Of a stretch of DNA of 64,000 nt, positions 49,617-59,413 are shown piece by piece; position 1 is the first letter of the stretch, and the number at the start of each line of letters is the position of its first letter. The stretch is from Paracoccus sp. TOH (GTDB lineage Bacteria > Pseudomonadota > Alphaproteobacteria > Rhodobacterales > Rhodobacteraceae): assembly GCF_030388245.1 (NCBI RefSeq), contig NZ_CP098363.1, positions 1-64,000 on the forward strand, given 5' to 3'. A program made the translations under genes and the position numbers. A model generated the notes under the pieces. That model did not search any database and was not told where the DNA came from. It saw only the letters and a program-made list of their open reading frames with translations.

Positions 49617-51221
49617 ATGGCCAATATGAAAACTATTGCGCTTGTAAGCGGGGGTGTCGTGGTCGCCTTCGCCGCGATCATCGGCATGAACATGGTGGCA
49701 TCGGACAAGGAAGGCGAGAACTTCGCCGGTGGTGTGAGCCAACAGAGACTACCGCGACAGCTTCCCGAGTCCAACGCCGATCCGTTCCAGGTCATTGCCG
49801 ATGAGGACGAGGCCGCCCGGCGCGCGACCAGCAATCGCCGGATCGCGGAAGAGGAAATTCGCCAGGTCGGTGACGTTCCGGCCTATACCGCCCCGCCTGT
49901 TATCCAGCTGGAGGGCAGCTCAGGAGACAGTTCGGACCCGATGGCATCGGCGCTGGTCGATCAGGAAGACCGGCCGACGCCGGAAGAGCTGGAGCAGGCG
50001 GTGATCGAGCCGGTCAAGCCGCCAGAGCGCGAATATAAGGTGCCCGATCAAGGATCGGAAGCTACGGCAACGAATACCACCGATCCGTTCATGGATGCGA
50101 TGCTGCGCCGCGCCCTGACCGCAAATCGCACTTACGGCGTGAGTATCCAGACCTTCCCGGACAAGGGGAATACGGGTTTCACACCCATGACGATCCAGCA
50201 GTTCTCAACCGGGCGAGGAAACCGCACGGGACAGGGTGGCGGAACCGCTGGCTTGCCTGTGTCGGGCCTGCCGGAGCCTGCGGCGAGCATGACGAATACC
50301 AGCACCGGGACCGGGCTTCCCGATCCGGCCCCGAGGATCACGCTGCCCGAACAGTCGTCTTCGCAACCGTCGAACGACACTTCCGGGGGCGTCATGCGGA
50401 CCATCGATCCGAACACGCCATCTTCTTACATCGAGGGCGCTTTGCAGGATGCCATCGGGGGCGGGGCCTTTGCTGCGCTCTCGAAGGATCATGATGCCGA
50501 ATACGACTGGCGACAGCCCTACCAGGTCGCGCAATCCGCAATCGGGATCGACAACAATTCGCGGATCTACGACACCGCCCGCAATGCACAGGCGTTCGAC
50601 GCAGGAACCCTCATTCTGCCGGGGGATCAGCGCTACGCCACGCTCATGTATGGGTTCAACAGCGACGACGCGGCCCAGCTGCCGGTTTTCGCCCAGCTGC
50701 ATGATTACGGCCCGGCAAGTTCTGCTTTCCTGAACGGCGCACGGGTGCAAGGCACCCTCCGGCTATCGACCGAAAGCGCCGTCATGGAGTTCGACAAGCT
50801 GATCTTGCAGGACGGTCGCGTCGTGCCGATCCAGGCGATGGGCATCAGTGCGGATCAGCTGCGCGTCGGCGTTTTCAAGAACGTAAACCGTCATACGCTC
50901 TCGCGCTATTCTTCGCTGCTCGTCTCCGGCTTCATCAAGGGCGTGGGCGATGTCGGAACCCGGATCATCGAGAACAAATATGACCGGGCCGATAACGTCA
51001 TCATCATCGGTGATGGCACCACCACCGACCGCTACCCCGACGACAAGTTCAGTGATGCAGACAAGGCCGCTATCGCCATGGGCGCGGTAAAGCCCATCGG
51101 TGACGAAATGGCCTCGGCCGCAGCGCAGGGCTTCCGGCGAAAACCGACCGTCACCGCCCCGGCAGGCTTCGGCCTCTCCATCGTATTCCTCGAAGGTCTG
51201 ACCTTCGGCCAGGTGCAGTAA
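49617..51221 (+). CDS. dotG: Core-complex protein DotG/IcmE (TraO), VirB10-like
   Basis: 534 aa. N-terminal membrane helix (about 5-26), a long polar and Pro-rich periplasmic region (30-290), then the conserved VirB10-like C-terminal domain: ARNAQAFDAGTLILPGDQRY, FNGARVQGTLR-type block, KLILQDGRVVPIQAMGIS, and a final hydrophobic strand (AGFGLSIVFLEG). It spans both membranes in the core complex. It lacks the long pentapeptide-like repeats of Legionella DotG, like IncI TraO. Confidence 0.9.
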   Translation: MANMKTIALVSGGVVVAFAAIIGMNMVASDKEGENFAGGVSQQRLPRQLPESNADPFQVIADEDEAARRATSNRRIAEEEIRQVGDVPAYTAPPVIQLEGSSGDSSDPMASALVDQEDRPTPEELEQAVIEPVKPPEREYKVPDQGSEATATNTTDPFMDAMLRRALTANRTYGVSIQTFPDKGNTGFTPMTIQQFSTGRGNRTGQGGGTAGLPVSGLPEPAASMTNTSTGTGLPDPAPRITLPEQSSSQPSNDTSGGVMRTIDPNTPSSYIEGALQDAIGGGAFAALSKDHDAEYDWRQPYQVAQSAIGIDNNSRIYDTARNAQAFDAGTLILPGDQRYATLMYGFNSDDAAQLPVFAQLHDYGPASSAFLNGARVQGTLRLSTESAVMEFDKLILQDGRVVPIQAMGISADQLRVGVFKNVNRHTLSRYSSLLVSGFIKGVGDVGTRIIENKYDRADNVIIIGDGTTTDRYPDDKFSDADKAAIAMGAVKPIGDEMASAAAQGFRRKPTVTAPAGFGLSIVFLEGLTFGQVQ

Positions 51222-51234
51222 GGGCAGGGCGCTG

Positions 51235-51501
51235 ATGGAAGAGGAATCCCGCGATTTGGGTGACGTGTTCCAGGCTGGGACGGCATGGATAGGCTTGGCA
51301 TTCACCGTGATTATCATCGGGCTGTCGGTTCTCGGCCTGGCTATGTCCCTGAACTCGTTCATCCGCATGGCTCGGCATGTGCGGGAGAACGGTGGGGAAG
51401 ACGTGCCGTGGGGCCACATCATGGCGGTCATACTCGCCGGTCTGATCTCGGTATCGGGTCTGATCTACGGCTTTGCTTCGCTGCTGTGGAGTCCGGCATG
51501 A
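51235..51501 (+). CDS. Small two-helix membrane protein (DotP/IcmD or TraP/Q-like position)
   Basis: 88 aa with two helices (AWIGLAFTVIIIGLSVLGLA; IMAVILAGLISVSGLIYGFA) separated by a charged loop. The size and place after dotG fit the DotP/DotE/DotV group of small Dot/Icm membrane proteins. It overlaps the next gene by ATGA. Confidence 0.55.
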   Translation: MEEESRDLGDVFQAGTAWIGLAFTVIIIGLSVLGLAMSLNSFIRMARHVRENGGEDVPWGHIMAVILAGLISVSGLIYGFASLLWSPA

Positions 51502-51815
51502 CCCGCCGTTTCTACTACTACACTGGCCCGGTCTCGGCCGAAGACACTGAGTTCCTGACGGACGATGACCGCCAGGCCGCAAAGGATCTCGTTCAGAGGA
51601 TGCACAGCCTTTGGCAGAGCATCGAGCGCGGCGATCAGGAGGGGAAGTATTCCCGAGACGCCGAACGGCGGATCGAGGATGAACTGAAGCGCCGCGAACA
51701 GGCCGGACGCACTGCCCTGATCCGTGTCTTGCAATGCTCGAAAGCCGAGCTGGACGACATCAGCAGCACCGTTTTCGACACGCTGCCCGACATTCTTGTG
51801 ATCGAGCAGCATTAA
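51498..51815 (+). CDS. Hypothetical helical protein before dotO
   Basis: 105 aa from MTRRFYYYTGPVSAED; overlaps the previous stop. Charged helices (AAKDLVQRMHSLWQSIERGD; RRIEDELKRREQAGRTAL). No signal peptide. Fourteen bases upstream of dotO. Not recognised. Confidence 0.55.
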   Translation: MTRRFYYYTGPVSAEDTEFLTDDDRQAAKDLVQRMHSLWQSIERGDQEGKYSRDAERRIEDELKRREQAGRTALIRVLQCSKAELDDISSTVFDTLPDILVIEQH

Positions 51816-51829
51816 GGGAGCCGCATAAG

Positions 51830-54184
51830 ATGGCCTTTTCCGACGAATATTGCGATCTGCACGGCTTCGACCGCGCGAAGCCCTATTTCACCGCGCACGA
51901 TCACGCAAACTGCTCGATCATCCGCGTCCACGGCTGCGACAGCATCGCCTCGGCCAACGAGTTCCAGAAGCGTATGGCTGTGGCTGCGCAGAGCATAGGC
52001 GCGCTGCTGCGCGGGCCGCACCACTCCCTGACGATCACCTTCGAGAGATCGCTCAACAATTCCGAATATGTCGAGCGCTTCCGCCGTGAGCGTCAGCGCG
52101 AGGCGCAGGCAAAGAAGCTGAACGCATCCGTTCTGGTCGAGGAAACCCTGACGGTCCTCAAGGAACGCATCGTCTATGAAGAAATCCTGATCGCCTGCTG
52201 GACGGGCATCGGGGCGGGCTATCCCGAAGAGACCAACGCGGAGTTTGCCGAGAATCGCGCCACCTGGGGCCGCATCAATACGCCCACGGCGATGAATCCG
52301 CTGATCGCGGTTCAGAACCTCGAAGGCCCCCATATGTCGTTCGTCGGCGGCATTCTCGACGCGCTGCGTAGCGCGAAGATCAAGGCGGAGCTGCTGAGCG
52401 ACAGCACGGACACCACGCGCCGCGACCTGGCCGCTGTCCGTCGCGCCCTGCTGTTCCACGAGACCCCGGAGAACTGGACGCCCCAGACCACCTTCGAGCG
52501 CACGTCCTATGAGCTGAAGGAGTATGCCACCAAGGATCTTTCCGGCCTGTTCGCGCCGCCGCTGTCGCAGCAAATCATGACCAGCGCCGCAAAGGCGAAG
52601 TCGGATATGCGCTCCGTGGATTTCGGCGGTCGTTCATACGCTGTCGTCTTTGCCTCGATGTTCCCGCGCCAGATGCCGCTGTTCAATCTCCTTGCCTCGA
52701 AGCTGGAACGCTACGATGGCCAGGGCGAGGAGGACATCCCCTGGCGCTACGCGCTCCATTTGAGCGGGGGGGTAAAAATCTCCCCGCTGGCCGATGTCAT
52801 GAACACGATGATGGCCTTTCTGTCACCGATGAATGAACAGAAACGCCTGGCCAATATGGAGGTTCGCGCGCTTAAACAGGGCGATAGGGAAACCTTCGTC
52901 GGCGCTCGCCTCATGGCGGTGACGTGGGTTGAGCCTCATGAGAACCGCGAGCTGCTGACGCAGCGGCGGTCTCGGCTTGTGAGAGCGCTGGAGAGCTGGA
53001 ACAGCCCCACGATCATCGAGGTCGCTGGCGATCCCATGCGGGCGCTTGCCGAGACGGCCGCAGGCATGACCCGAACTGCCAAGGTTGCAAAACAGGCTGC
53101 CGGAGCAATCACCGAGCTGTCGCTGTCGTGGCCTTTCCATCGGACGGCTTCGATCTATCCCAAAGGGCAATCTGTGATGATCTCGCCCGAAGGCAAGCCC
53201 GTCCCGCTCCAGGCGCATTCCCCGGATCAGAATTTCTGGCTGACGCTTATTTCGGCCCCACCGGGGTCGGGTAAGTCGGTCTTTCTGAACCGCACCAATG
53301 CAGAGTTCGCAGTGTTCACGCCGGGAACGGTCCTGCCATTCATCGGCGTCGTGGACATTGGCCCTTCCTCTTCTGGCTTCATTGAACTGGTCAGGGCGAT
53401 GGCTCCCGATTCCATGCGTCACCAGATGCTGCTGGTGAAGCTGAAGAACGACCGGCATGACAGCGCGACCTGCATCAACATGCTGGAACTGACGCTTGGT
53501 AATCGCAAGCCGACCGATCAGCAGCGGCAGGTGATTGAAGCCTTCGTGACCGAAATCCTGGCCGACGATGACGGCCGGGCGAACCGCGATTTCGTCGCTG
53601 CGGCGGTCAAGCAGCTCTATGCCGAACTGTCCGACCTGGAGATCTCCAACCAGGCGAAACGATGGCAAGAGGGCATGTGCCCCCAGATCGATGTGCTCTG
53701 TGCCCAGCATGGCATTGCTCTTCGCGAGACGACGCGCTGGTGGCAGATCGTGGATCAACTGGCAGAGCGGGGCCTGTATCGCGAGGCCATGGTGGCCCAG
53801 CGCTACGCTTCGCCGCTGCTTGAAGACCTCGCTCGTGTCGTTACCGGCAACGTGTTCCGTCAGGATTTCGGGGAGGATTATACCAAGGAAGCCAACCTGC
53901 GCATCCTGGGGGCTATCGAGCAGTTTCCGATCTTCTCCCGGCCGACCACGCTGGATATTGGCGAAGCCCGTATCTGTGCCATCGACCTCAACGATGTGGT
54001 GATCCGCGGATCGTCCAGGGAACGTGGCGTCGTTCGCAACAACTCCCTCATGTATATGTGCGCGGCACAGCTCTTCCTGCGCCAGATCAGCGGCAACGAG
54101 GACGATATTCCAGCCATGTCGTTCCCGGAAGGGAAGCTGCGGGACATCTATCAGCCGACATTCCCCAAGTGGCCTGCCGCTTGA
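51830..54184 (+). pseudogene. dotO: dotO (IcmB/TraU) ATPase, 5' part, interrupted by IS
   Basis: Starts at MAFSDEYCDLHGF. 781 codons are genuine; after the target site GTGG (54169-54172) three codons of IS sequence and a TGA end the frame. This part holds Walker A SAPPGSGKSVF (about 475) of a VirB4-like ATPase. DotO energises the inner-membrane complex together with DotB. Joining it to 55825-56466 gives 994 aa, close to Legionella DotO. The truncated product lacks Walker B, so it should be inactive alone. Confidence 0.92.
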
Positions 54185-55820
54185 CTTCAAGATCGCCTGA
54201 TTTTGCTCGCTGGGCAAGCGTTTTTCGCCCCGAGCGGTGTCTGTCGTCGCGCAAACGGCCGAAGTCGGGTGGATCAAGCCTCGAACCCGCAGCATTCTGG
54301 CCCGGCAGAGCCGCTTTTCCGCGCGGCAGACGGACCTGTCCTGCCGCTTTCGTTCAGCTTGGGCATGGATCGTGGTCATGCGCATGACGGAGGCGTTCGA
54401 AGACGGCGGATGGCGGCAAGGACGGCCCGCACCATCGGGCCGGTGACGGCGACCTCGGCCAACTGGAAGGTAATGGCGCGGGCGTGGCGGACGACGCGGG
54501 CGCCGATCTTGATCAGCTTGAGTTGCAGGCTGGTCAACGACCAGTCCGCCATGGCCTCGGGCAGTTCGATGCAGCGCAGGAAGGTTGCCAGGTTGTAGGC
54601 CAGCGCGTGCAGTTGCAGCCGCACCTCGTTGTGCCGGAACTTCCGGCATGACAGCCGCGTCCAGCGAAAGGCATATTTGCCTTCCTTGATGTGCTGCTCT
54701 GCGGTGCCGCGCTGGTTGTAGAACCTCACCACCCAGTCTGGCTCCATCGGCAGGTTGGTGACGATGAAGCCGACTTTGGGGAACAGCTCGCCCGGATGCC
54801 ATTCGATCTTGGCGATGACGCGGCGCGGCTTGTCCCAGGACGCCGCCTGATACTCGAAGTCCTCGAAGAACCGTTTGACCTTGGTCAGCGAAGGCCGTCC
54901 CACGGGCCGTGTCAGCCGATGCGCGATCTTCTCGCGCAAGACGGCGTTGGCGGGCAGACGGATGGCGTAGAAGAACCTGGCTTCTTCCAGCCGCATATAG
55001 ATCGCGGGGATCGCGTAGGCAGCGTCGGCCCGGAAGAAGCGTCCACCAAGGTCGCGGCCAGCATATCGGGCAATGACGGGATCAAGGACATCCCGCCAGC
55101 CATCGGCGCTGTGGACATTGCCGTTACGCAGGGCGCAGCGCTCCAGCATGCCAAACTGGTTGAACAAGAAGATGGGGTGATAGCAGGTGCAGTCGAAATG
55201 CCCGTTCCAGGCAGCACCTTCCTGATCGCCGTGGGTGGGGCTGACCGAGCTGTCCATGTCCAGCACGATGTATTTCAACCCGTTGCGGTCATGAAACCGG
55301 TCGATCCATTGGCCGTTCAGATCGGCCAGCGCCGCCCGGTTCGCGGCCAGAGCCAGCGTCTCGGTCTCGAACCGTCCCATCTGCGATGCCGAAGCAGCTT
55401 GCGCCTCGACGGCCCTGCCGCCAACGACCTGACGCATCACGGGATCGAGGGCCAAGCGGTCGGCATCGTTCACATCCTCGTATCCGGCCAGTCGTCCGAA
55501 CACCGATTGCCGGAACAATCCGTCAAGCCGATGGAGCGTGTTCTTCCCGGTGCGGCTGTCTCGCAGCGCCTCCGACGCCAGATTGGACAGGCCGAGCACG
55601 TCATCAAGCTCGCGCATCACCAGCAGGCCACCGTCTGAACTGATCTGCGCACCACGGAACTCCAGACGCACACGGCGGTCGAAATCAACCCGATCTCCCC
55701 GCGCCAAGCCCGCACCCTCCAGGTGATCCATGAAACGCGCCCCTCGCAGCCGTCAACGCCATGATTTATATGCGAAATATCACGATTACGACAGCGAAAT
55801 CAGCGACTTACTTGGAGAAT
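54173..55820. mobile_element. IS1380-family insertion sequence in dotO
   Basis: 1648 bp flanked by the direct repeat GTGG (54169-54172 and 55821-55824), a 4-bp target duplication as expected for this family. Deleting the element and one repeat restores dotO in frame (FPK-W-DQTYWRKRF). The ends are only loosely inverted-repeat-like (CGCCTGATTTTGC near the left, CGCTGATTTCGC near the right on the other strand). Confidence 0.88.
54376..55731 (-). CDS. IS1380-family DDE transposase
   Basis: 451 aa. RVRLEFRGAQISSDGGLLVM near the start, the first catalytic Asp in YIVLDMDSSVSPTHGDQEGA, second in FFRADAAYA, and the family's YNQRGTAEQHIKEGK with the catalytic Glu, then RHNEVRLQLHALAYNL. These are typical of IS1380/IS4-type transposases. 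Runs opposite to dotO. The frame appears intact, so the IS may still move. Confidence 0.92.
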   Translation of the reverse strand: MDHLEGAGLARGDRVDFDRRVRLEFRGAQISSDGGLLVMRELDDVLGLSNLASEALRDSRTGKNTLHRLDGLFRQSVFGRLAGYEDVNDADRLALDPVMRQVVGGRAVEAQAASASQMGRFETETLALAANRAALADLNGQWIDRFHDRNGLKYIVLDMDSSVSPTHGDQEGAAWNGHFDCTCYHPIFLFNQFGMLERCALRNGNVHSADGWRDVLDPVIARYAGRDLGGRFFRADAAYAIPAIYMRLEEARFFYAIRLPANAVLREKIAHRLTRPVGRPSLTKVKRFFEDFEYQAASWDKPRRVIAKIEWHPGELFPKVGFIVTNLPMEPDWVVRFYNQRGTAEQHIKEGKYAFRWTRLSCRKFRHNEVRLQLHALAYNLATFLRCIELPEAMADWSLTSLQLKLIKIGARVVRHARAITFQLAEVAVTGPMVRAVLAAIRRLRTPPSCA

Positions 55821-56466
55821 GTGGGATCAGACCTACTGGCGCAAGCGCTTCCAGGACATTGCGGAGACCCCGAAGCGCTTCGCCATGGACGAGTTCCACA
55901 ACACCGGCTCCACGCCATCCATCGTCAACTCTGTCGAGGTGATGGCGCGAGAGGGCCGGAAATGGGGCCTTGAGATCATGCTGGCTTCCCAGAAGATCGA
56001 TGACTTCCAGGCTTTTACGGAACTGGCCTCGACCATCGTGCTTCTCGATGCGACCGACAATGCAACCCGGCGCAAATTGCAGGATCAGTTCGGCTTCTCG
56101 GACGCCGTAATTGAGCAACTGCAAGAGCTTCACGGGCCTCGCCCCAATATGGGCGCGGCCTTCGTGATCGGTGCGAAGCTGAAGACGAATTTCCATTGGC
56201 TCCGCATCTACAACCATCTGGCGCCCACCCTCCTATGGGCACTGGATACGACGACCCAAAACCGCCTTCTGCGGAAGGCTCTGGTCAACAAGTTGGGCCT
56301 GGAACGCGCACTGAAGCTGCTGGTGACGCGATTCCCCCGAGGAACGGCGGTGGATTACGTCGAGCAATGGAAGCTCGACCAGTCCGGGGATGAAGAGGAT
56401 CTCGGTATCTACGCCGAAATCGCTTCGACGCTGATCCGAGATTTTGTCGAGTCCAAGGCAGCATAA
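55819..56466 (+). pseudogene. dotO: dotO (IcmB/TraU), 3' part
   Basis: In frame with the 5' part once the IS is removed (joined from 55825). Contains Walker B KRFAMDEFHNTG (about residue 800 of the joined protein) and the VirB4-type region LEIMLASQKIDDF. An ATG happens to lie at the IS edge (55819) with GGAGA touching it, too close for good initiation. A free 215-aa C-terminal fragment is conceivable but not supported by a proper ribosome site. Confidence 0.9.
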
Positions 56467-56496
56467 TTTTTTCCGACCACAAGAAAGGTGAGATCC

Positions 56497-56904
56497 ATGA
56501 AACTCTGGAATGCAATCAAGGATGCGCCCTTGGCGCTCTACGTCTATGCCGTCACGACACTGACAGTCATGTCGCAACGGGCGGCGGCACAGACCGCTGA
56601 CGTTCTGAACCCGATCCAGCAGGTCGAGGACGCGCGCACAGCTGCCCAGGCGACCACGCTGGACGCTGACTCGGCCAAGGGCGCTGCCGAGAAGATCGCT
56701 GACGTGCTGATCGTCTGGGCAGCGCCCCTCGGCCTCGGCGTCGCGCTCTTCGGCTTCTGGCTGCTGCACAAGGCAAACCAGGACGAATCCGGGCGCACGA
56801 GCAAGGGTGTGGCGTTGGCGAGCATCATCATCGGCGGCTGCACGGCCGTCTTCTCGGTCCTGACCTTCGTTGTCGTGGAATATTTTGTCGGCACCAAAAC
56901 GTAA
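56497..56904 (+). CDS. Small membrane protein (TraQ/TraR or pilin-like)
   Basis: 135 aa from MKLWNAIKDAP (ribosome site AGAAAGGTGAG). N-terminal signal-like segment ending MSQRAAAQT, an Ala-rich stretch (QATTLDADSAKGAAEK), and two membrane helices (DVLIVWAAPLGLGVALFGFW; VALASIIIGGCTAVFSVLTF). The layout is shared by IcmC/IcmD-type proteins and VirB2 pilins. Which it is cannot be settled by eye. Confidence 0.55.
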   Translation: MKLWNAIKDAPLALYVYAVTTLTVMSQRAAAQTADVLNPIQQVEDARTAAQATTLDADSAKGAAEKIADVLIVWAAPLGLGVALFGFWLLHKANQDESGRTSKGVALASIIIGGCTAVFSVLTFVVVEYFVGTKT

Positions 56905-57001
56905 GGGCGGCTGCGGCAACTGTGGCCCTATGCTACGGTTGCCGCCATCCAAGGAGACACGGGCTATTCATGTCCGCCTTTAGCATCTGGAGGTGCCTTA
57001 C

Positions 57002-57583
57002 TTGACCGACGAAAAAGAAAACACCCGCCTCGGCGCGAATGTCCTTGCGCTGATCCGGCATAACTTTGGCGATACCAAACAGGCGAGAACTGAGTTCGCA
57101 ACGCTCTTCGAGCGGAAATCTCCGTCGATCTGGCCGTGGGTGCAGGGTGAGCGCAAGGGTATCCCTTCCCAGCAGCGCGAGCGATTTGAAGAGCTGGTCA
57201 TTACCGGAGATATTCAGCTGCTACCCGGCACGTCCATTCAAGATTACGTCCGGGCTGCTCCGAAGAAGGAAGCCGCCAACCAGCCGAAGCGGAACGACGA
57301 CCTGATCGCGCTTGTCTGGGATGTGGTCCGTCATGAAAGCCTCGGGCCGAGGGCGCTGGAATCTCTCATGGCGGACACGAACTTTCTGGTGCGCAAGCGC
57401 ACCCCGGCATTGCTGCTCCGGTGGGCATATCACGAGGGCGGCGTTCCGAGATCCTATCGAGAGCAGTTCTCTCACGCCTTGGTCCGCTCGGGCATCGCAG
57501 AGGCGCTGCTTGGCTATGACGGATCGGACCCGGTTGCCATGGATCTATTCGACATCAAGGTCAGCACTTTTTTCGCGGAGTAA
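57002..57583 (+). CDS. HTH-like hypothetical protein (TTG start)
   Basis: 193 aa from TTG at 57002; GGAGGT (56988-56993) is correctly spaced for it, whereas the GTG at 56993 lies in the ribosome site itself. Residues ~20-65 (GDTKQARTEFATLFERKSPS, then WVQGERKGIPSQQRERF) look like a Cro-type HTH. The rest is helical. It lies seven bases before dotM and may regulate the operon. Confidence 0.6.
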   Translation: MTDEKENTRLGANVLALIRHNFGDTKQARTEFATLFERKSPSIWPWVQGERKGIPSQQRERFEELVITGDIQLLPGTSIQDYVRAAPKKEAANQPKRNDDLIALVWDVVRHESLGPRALESLMADTNFLVRKRTPALLLRWAYHEGGVPRSYREQFSHALVRSGIAEALLGYDGSDPVAMDLFDIKVSTFFAE

Positions 57584-57589
57584 CAAAGC

Positions 57590-59386
57590 ATGGCGGTGAA
57601 GAGCAAACGGCAACAAGAGTTGGAGATGTATGGCATACTTATTGCCATGTCCGTCTTCTTTTCGGCGGTCCTCTTCGCCATTTTCTGGATTGCGAAGCCG
57701 CAACTCCTGATCGACGCCTACAAGGCCATCCGCACGATCCAGTTCGCCACGCTCTGGGATAACCTCTTTCCCCAGGCGCGGCAGCTGATCGCGGAAACCG
57801 ATCAAGAATATTACAGCATCTGGACGCTCATGAAGAGTGCGATCCCGACCGCTGTTCTCGCTGGGATCGGCGTGTTCACCCTCGGCATGATGGCCCACAA
57901 CAAGGTTACGACCGAGCACCTGGACGCCTACATCACCCATAAAGAGCCGCCGTCGATGATGACGATGCTCGGGAAATTCGCCATTTTCAAACCTGCCGTG
58001 CGCTTCGTGCTGGATTACAAGGATTATGCCTTGTCCTCGATCCGTGGGGCAGGGCGGCTTCCCTACCATCCCCTGAATTTTCTGAACGAGAACGGCTTTA
58101 TCAAGCGGATCGGCAAGCCATCGGAATGGGCTGACGCGAATGTCAACACGGATTTCCCCGAGCCGCTGCCCTTCGCCTATCTAGAAGTGGACAAGCCGGG
58201 CATCCAGGCGTTCTTCGCGCGCACCTTCGGGCCGCGCAACCCCTTCGTGGATATGCCAAACATGAACGACCTGGACGCGGTTCGGAAGGCGGTCGATGAG
58301 TTGCCCTTCTACATGGTCCTGGTCATGGCCCCGGCCATCGCGCGGGTTCATTATTCGATCTTCTACGAGGAAAAAGCCTATGTCCGGGCCGTCCTTGATC
58401 TGCACAAGTTTCCAGATGAAGTCTGGGCCGAGCTGAACGCCATGAAGAAGGCCGAGGGCCACCGGCTTCGCCTGGGCTTTGACAGCGACAAGCACCGGGC
58501 TTCCGAGAACAGCCTCTGGCACGAGAACCAGGCCAAGGGGCGCGGCAAGAAGAAGGGCAAGAAATCCGAGGCGGCGGGATCGATCGATCTCGTGACGCTG
58601 GCGGAATATCTAGATGAAACCGTGACCGTGGACGGGAAGGAAGCCCGTCGCGGCGACGTGATGAAGACCGTGAAAAAGGCCCGCGATTTGATGTGGGACG
58701 TGCTGACGACGCACCGGCTCGAAGATCGCAAGCGCTGGCCGGTCGCCCAGGACGAGAAGACGCGGTTCGTCTGGAAGGATGCGCCGCCTGCTACCGCTGC
58801 CGAGCGCGCTTACCTGGACAAAGTGATGGAGCGCCTGGTCGAAGCGGCCGAGGAATGCACCCGGCTGATGAAGGCCAACGCTTTCTGCTTTGGCCTGATG
58901 GGCACCCTTGTCGAACGGACCCGGCAGATGGGTGTCTATCCTCCCGGAGTCTGGCGCTGGATGCGGTTTGTCGAGATCCACCATTGGCGCTTCCTGCTTG
59001 ATCTGGGCAAGCCGATCAGCACGGTCGATTCCATGGGCATGTGGGAGCACTTCAAAGCCGAGAAGGCTATTGGCGCTCCGATCCACAAGCCTTTTCTGCG
59101 CCGCACGTCGAATGACCTGTCGCGACAAGCGGCTCGGTTCGTCACCAAAGAGTTCATCGCGGGCTATCATCGCGCGAACGTGGTCGATGATACAGGCGCT
59201 TCTTTCAATCTGGATGCCCTATACCGTGAGATCGACAGGGCAGAGGCCCAACGGCAGGCCGAGAAGAACGACCTGAAGAGCGCGCTCAATCCCAGCGATG
59301 CGCTCGACTTCGATCCCGAAACCGTCTTCGCGGCTTCGGATAAGCCCATCGCCATCAAGAAATCAGACCGGCGCATCATCCACTGA
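57590..59386 (+). CDS. dotM: DotM/IcmP (TrbA), coupling-complex partner
   Basis: 598 aa. Two or three N-terminal membrane helices (YGILIAMSVFFSAVLFAIFW; SAIPTAVLAGIGVFTLGMMA) then a large cytoplasmic domain. DotM-type features include PFYMVLVMAPAIARVHYSIF, AFCFGLMGTLVERTRQMGVY and WRWMRFVEIHHWRFLLDLG. DotM joins DotL in the type IV coupling complex; in IncI plasmids the homologue is TrbA. It is encoded on the opposite strand and 40 kb from its partner dotL. Confidence 0.88.
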   Translation: MAVKSKRQQELEMYGILIAMSVFFSAVLFAIFWIAKPQLLIDAYKAIRTIQFATLWDNLFPQARQLIAETDQEYYSIWTLMKSAIPTAVLAGIGVFTLGMMAHNKVTTEHLDAYITHKEPPSMMTMLGKFAIFKPAVRFVLDYKDYALSSIRGAGRLPYHPLNFLNENGFIKRIGKPSEWADANVNTDFPEPLPFAYLEVDKPGIQAFFARTFGPRNPFVDMPNMNDLDAVRKAVDELPFYMVLVMAPAIARVHYSIFYEEKAYVRAVLDLHKFPDEVWAELNAMKKAEGHRLRLGFDSDKHRASENSLWHENQAKGRGKKKGKKSEAAGSIDLVTLAEYLDETVTVDGKEARRGDVMKTVKKARDLMWDVLTTHRLEDRKRWPVAQDEKTRFVWKDAPPATAAERAYLDKVMERLVEAAEECTRLMKANAFCFGLMGTLVERTRQMGVYPPGVWRWMRFVEIHHWRFLLDLGKPISTVDSMGMWEHFKAEKAIGAPIHKPFLRRTSNDLSRQAARFVTKEFIAGYHRANVVDDTGASFNLDALYREIDRAEAQRQAEKNDLKSALNPSDALDFDPETVFAASDKPIAIKKSDRRIIH

Positions 59387-59413
59387 TGACGCCCCTTATG
59401 GGGAGACGACACT

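Noticed and set aside
52823-54802. 659-aa minus-strand ORF
   Set aside because: Antisense shadow of dotO that runs across the IS boundary.
54691-55638. 315-aa plus-strand ORF
   Set aside because: Antisense of the IS1380 transposase, which has its catalytic residues in place.
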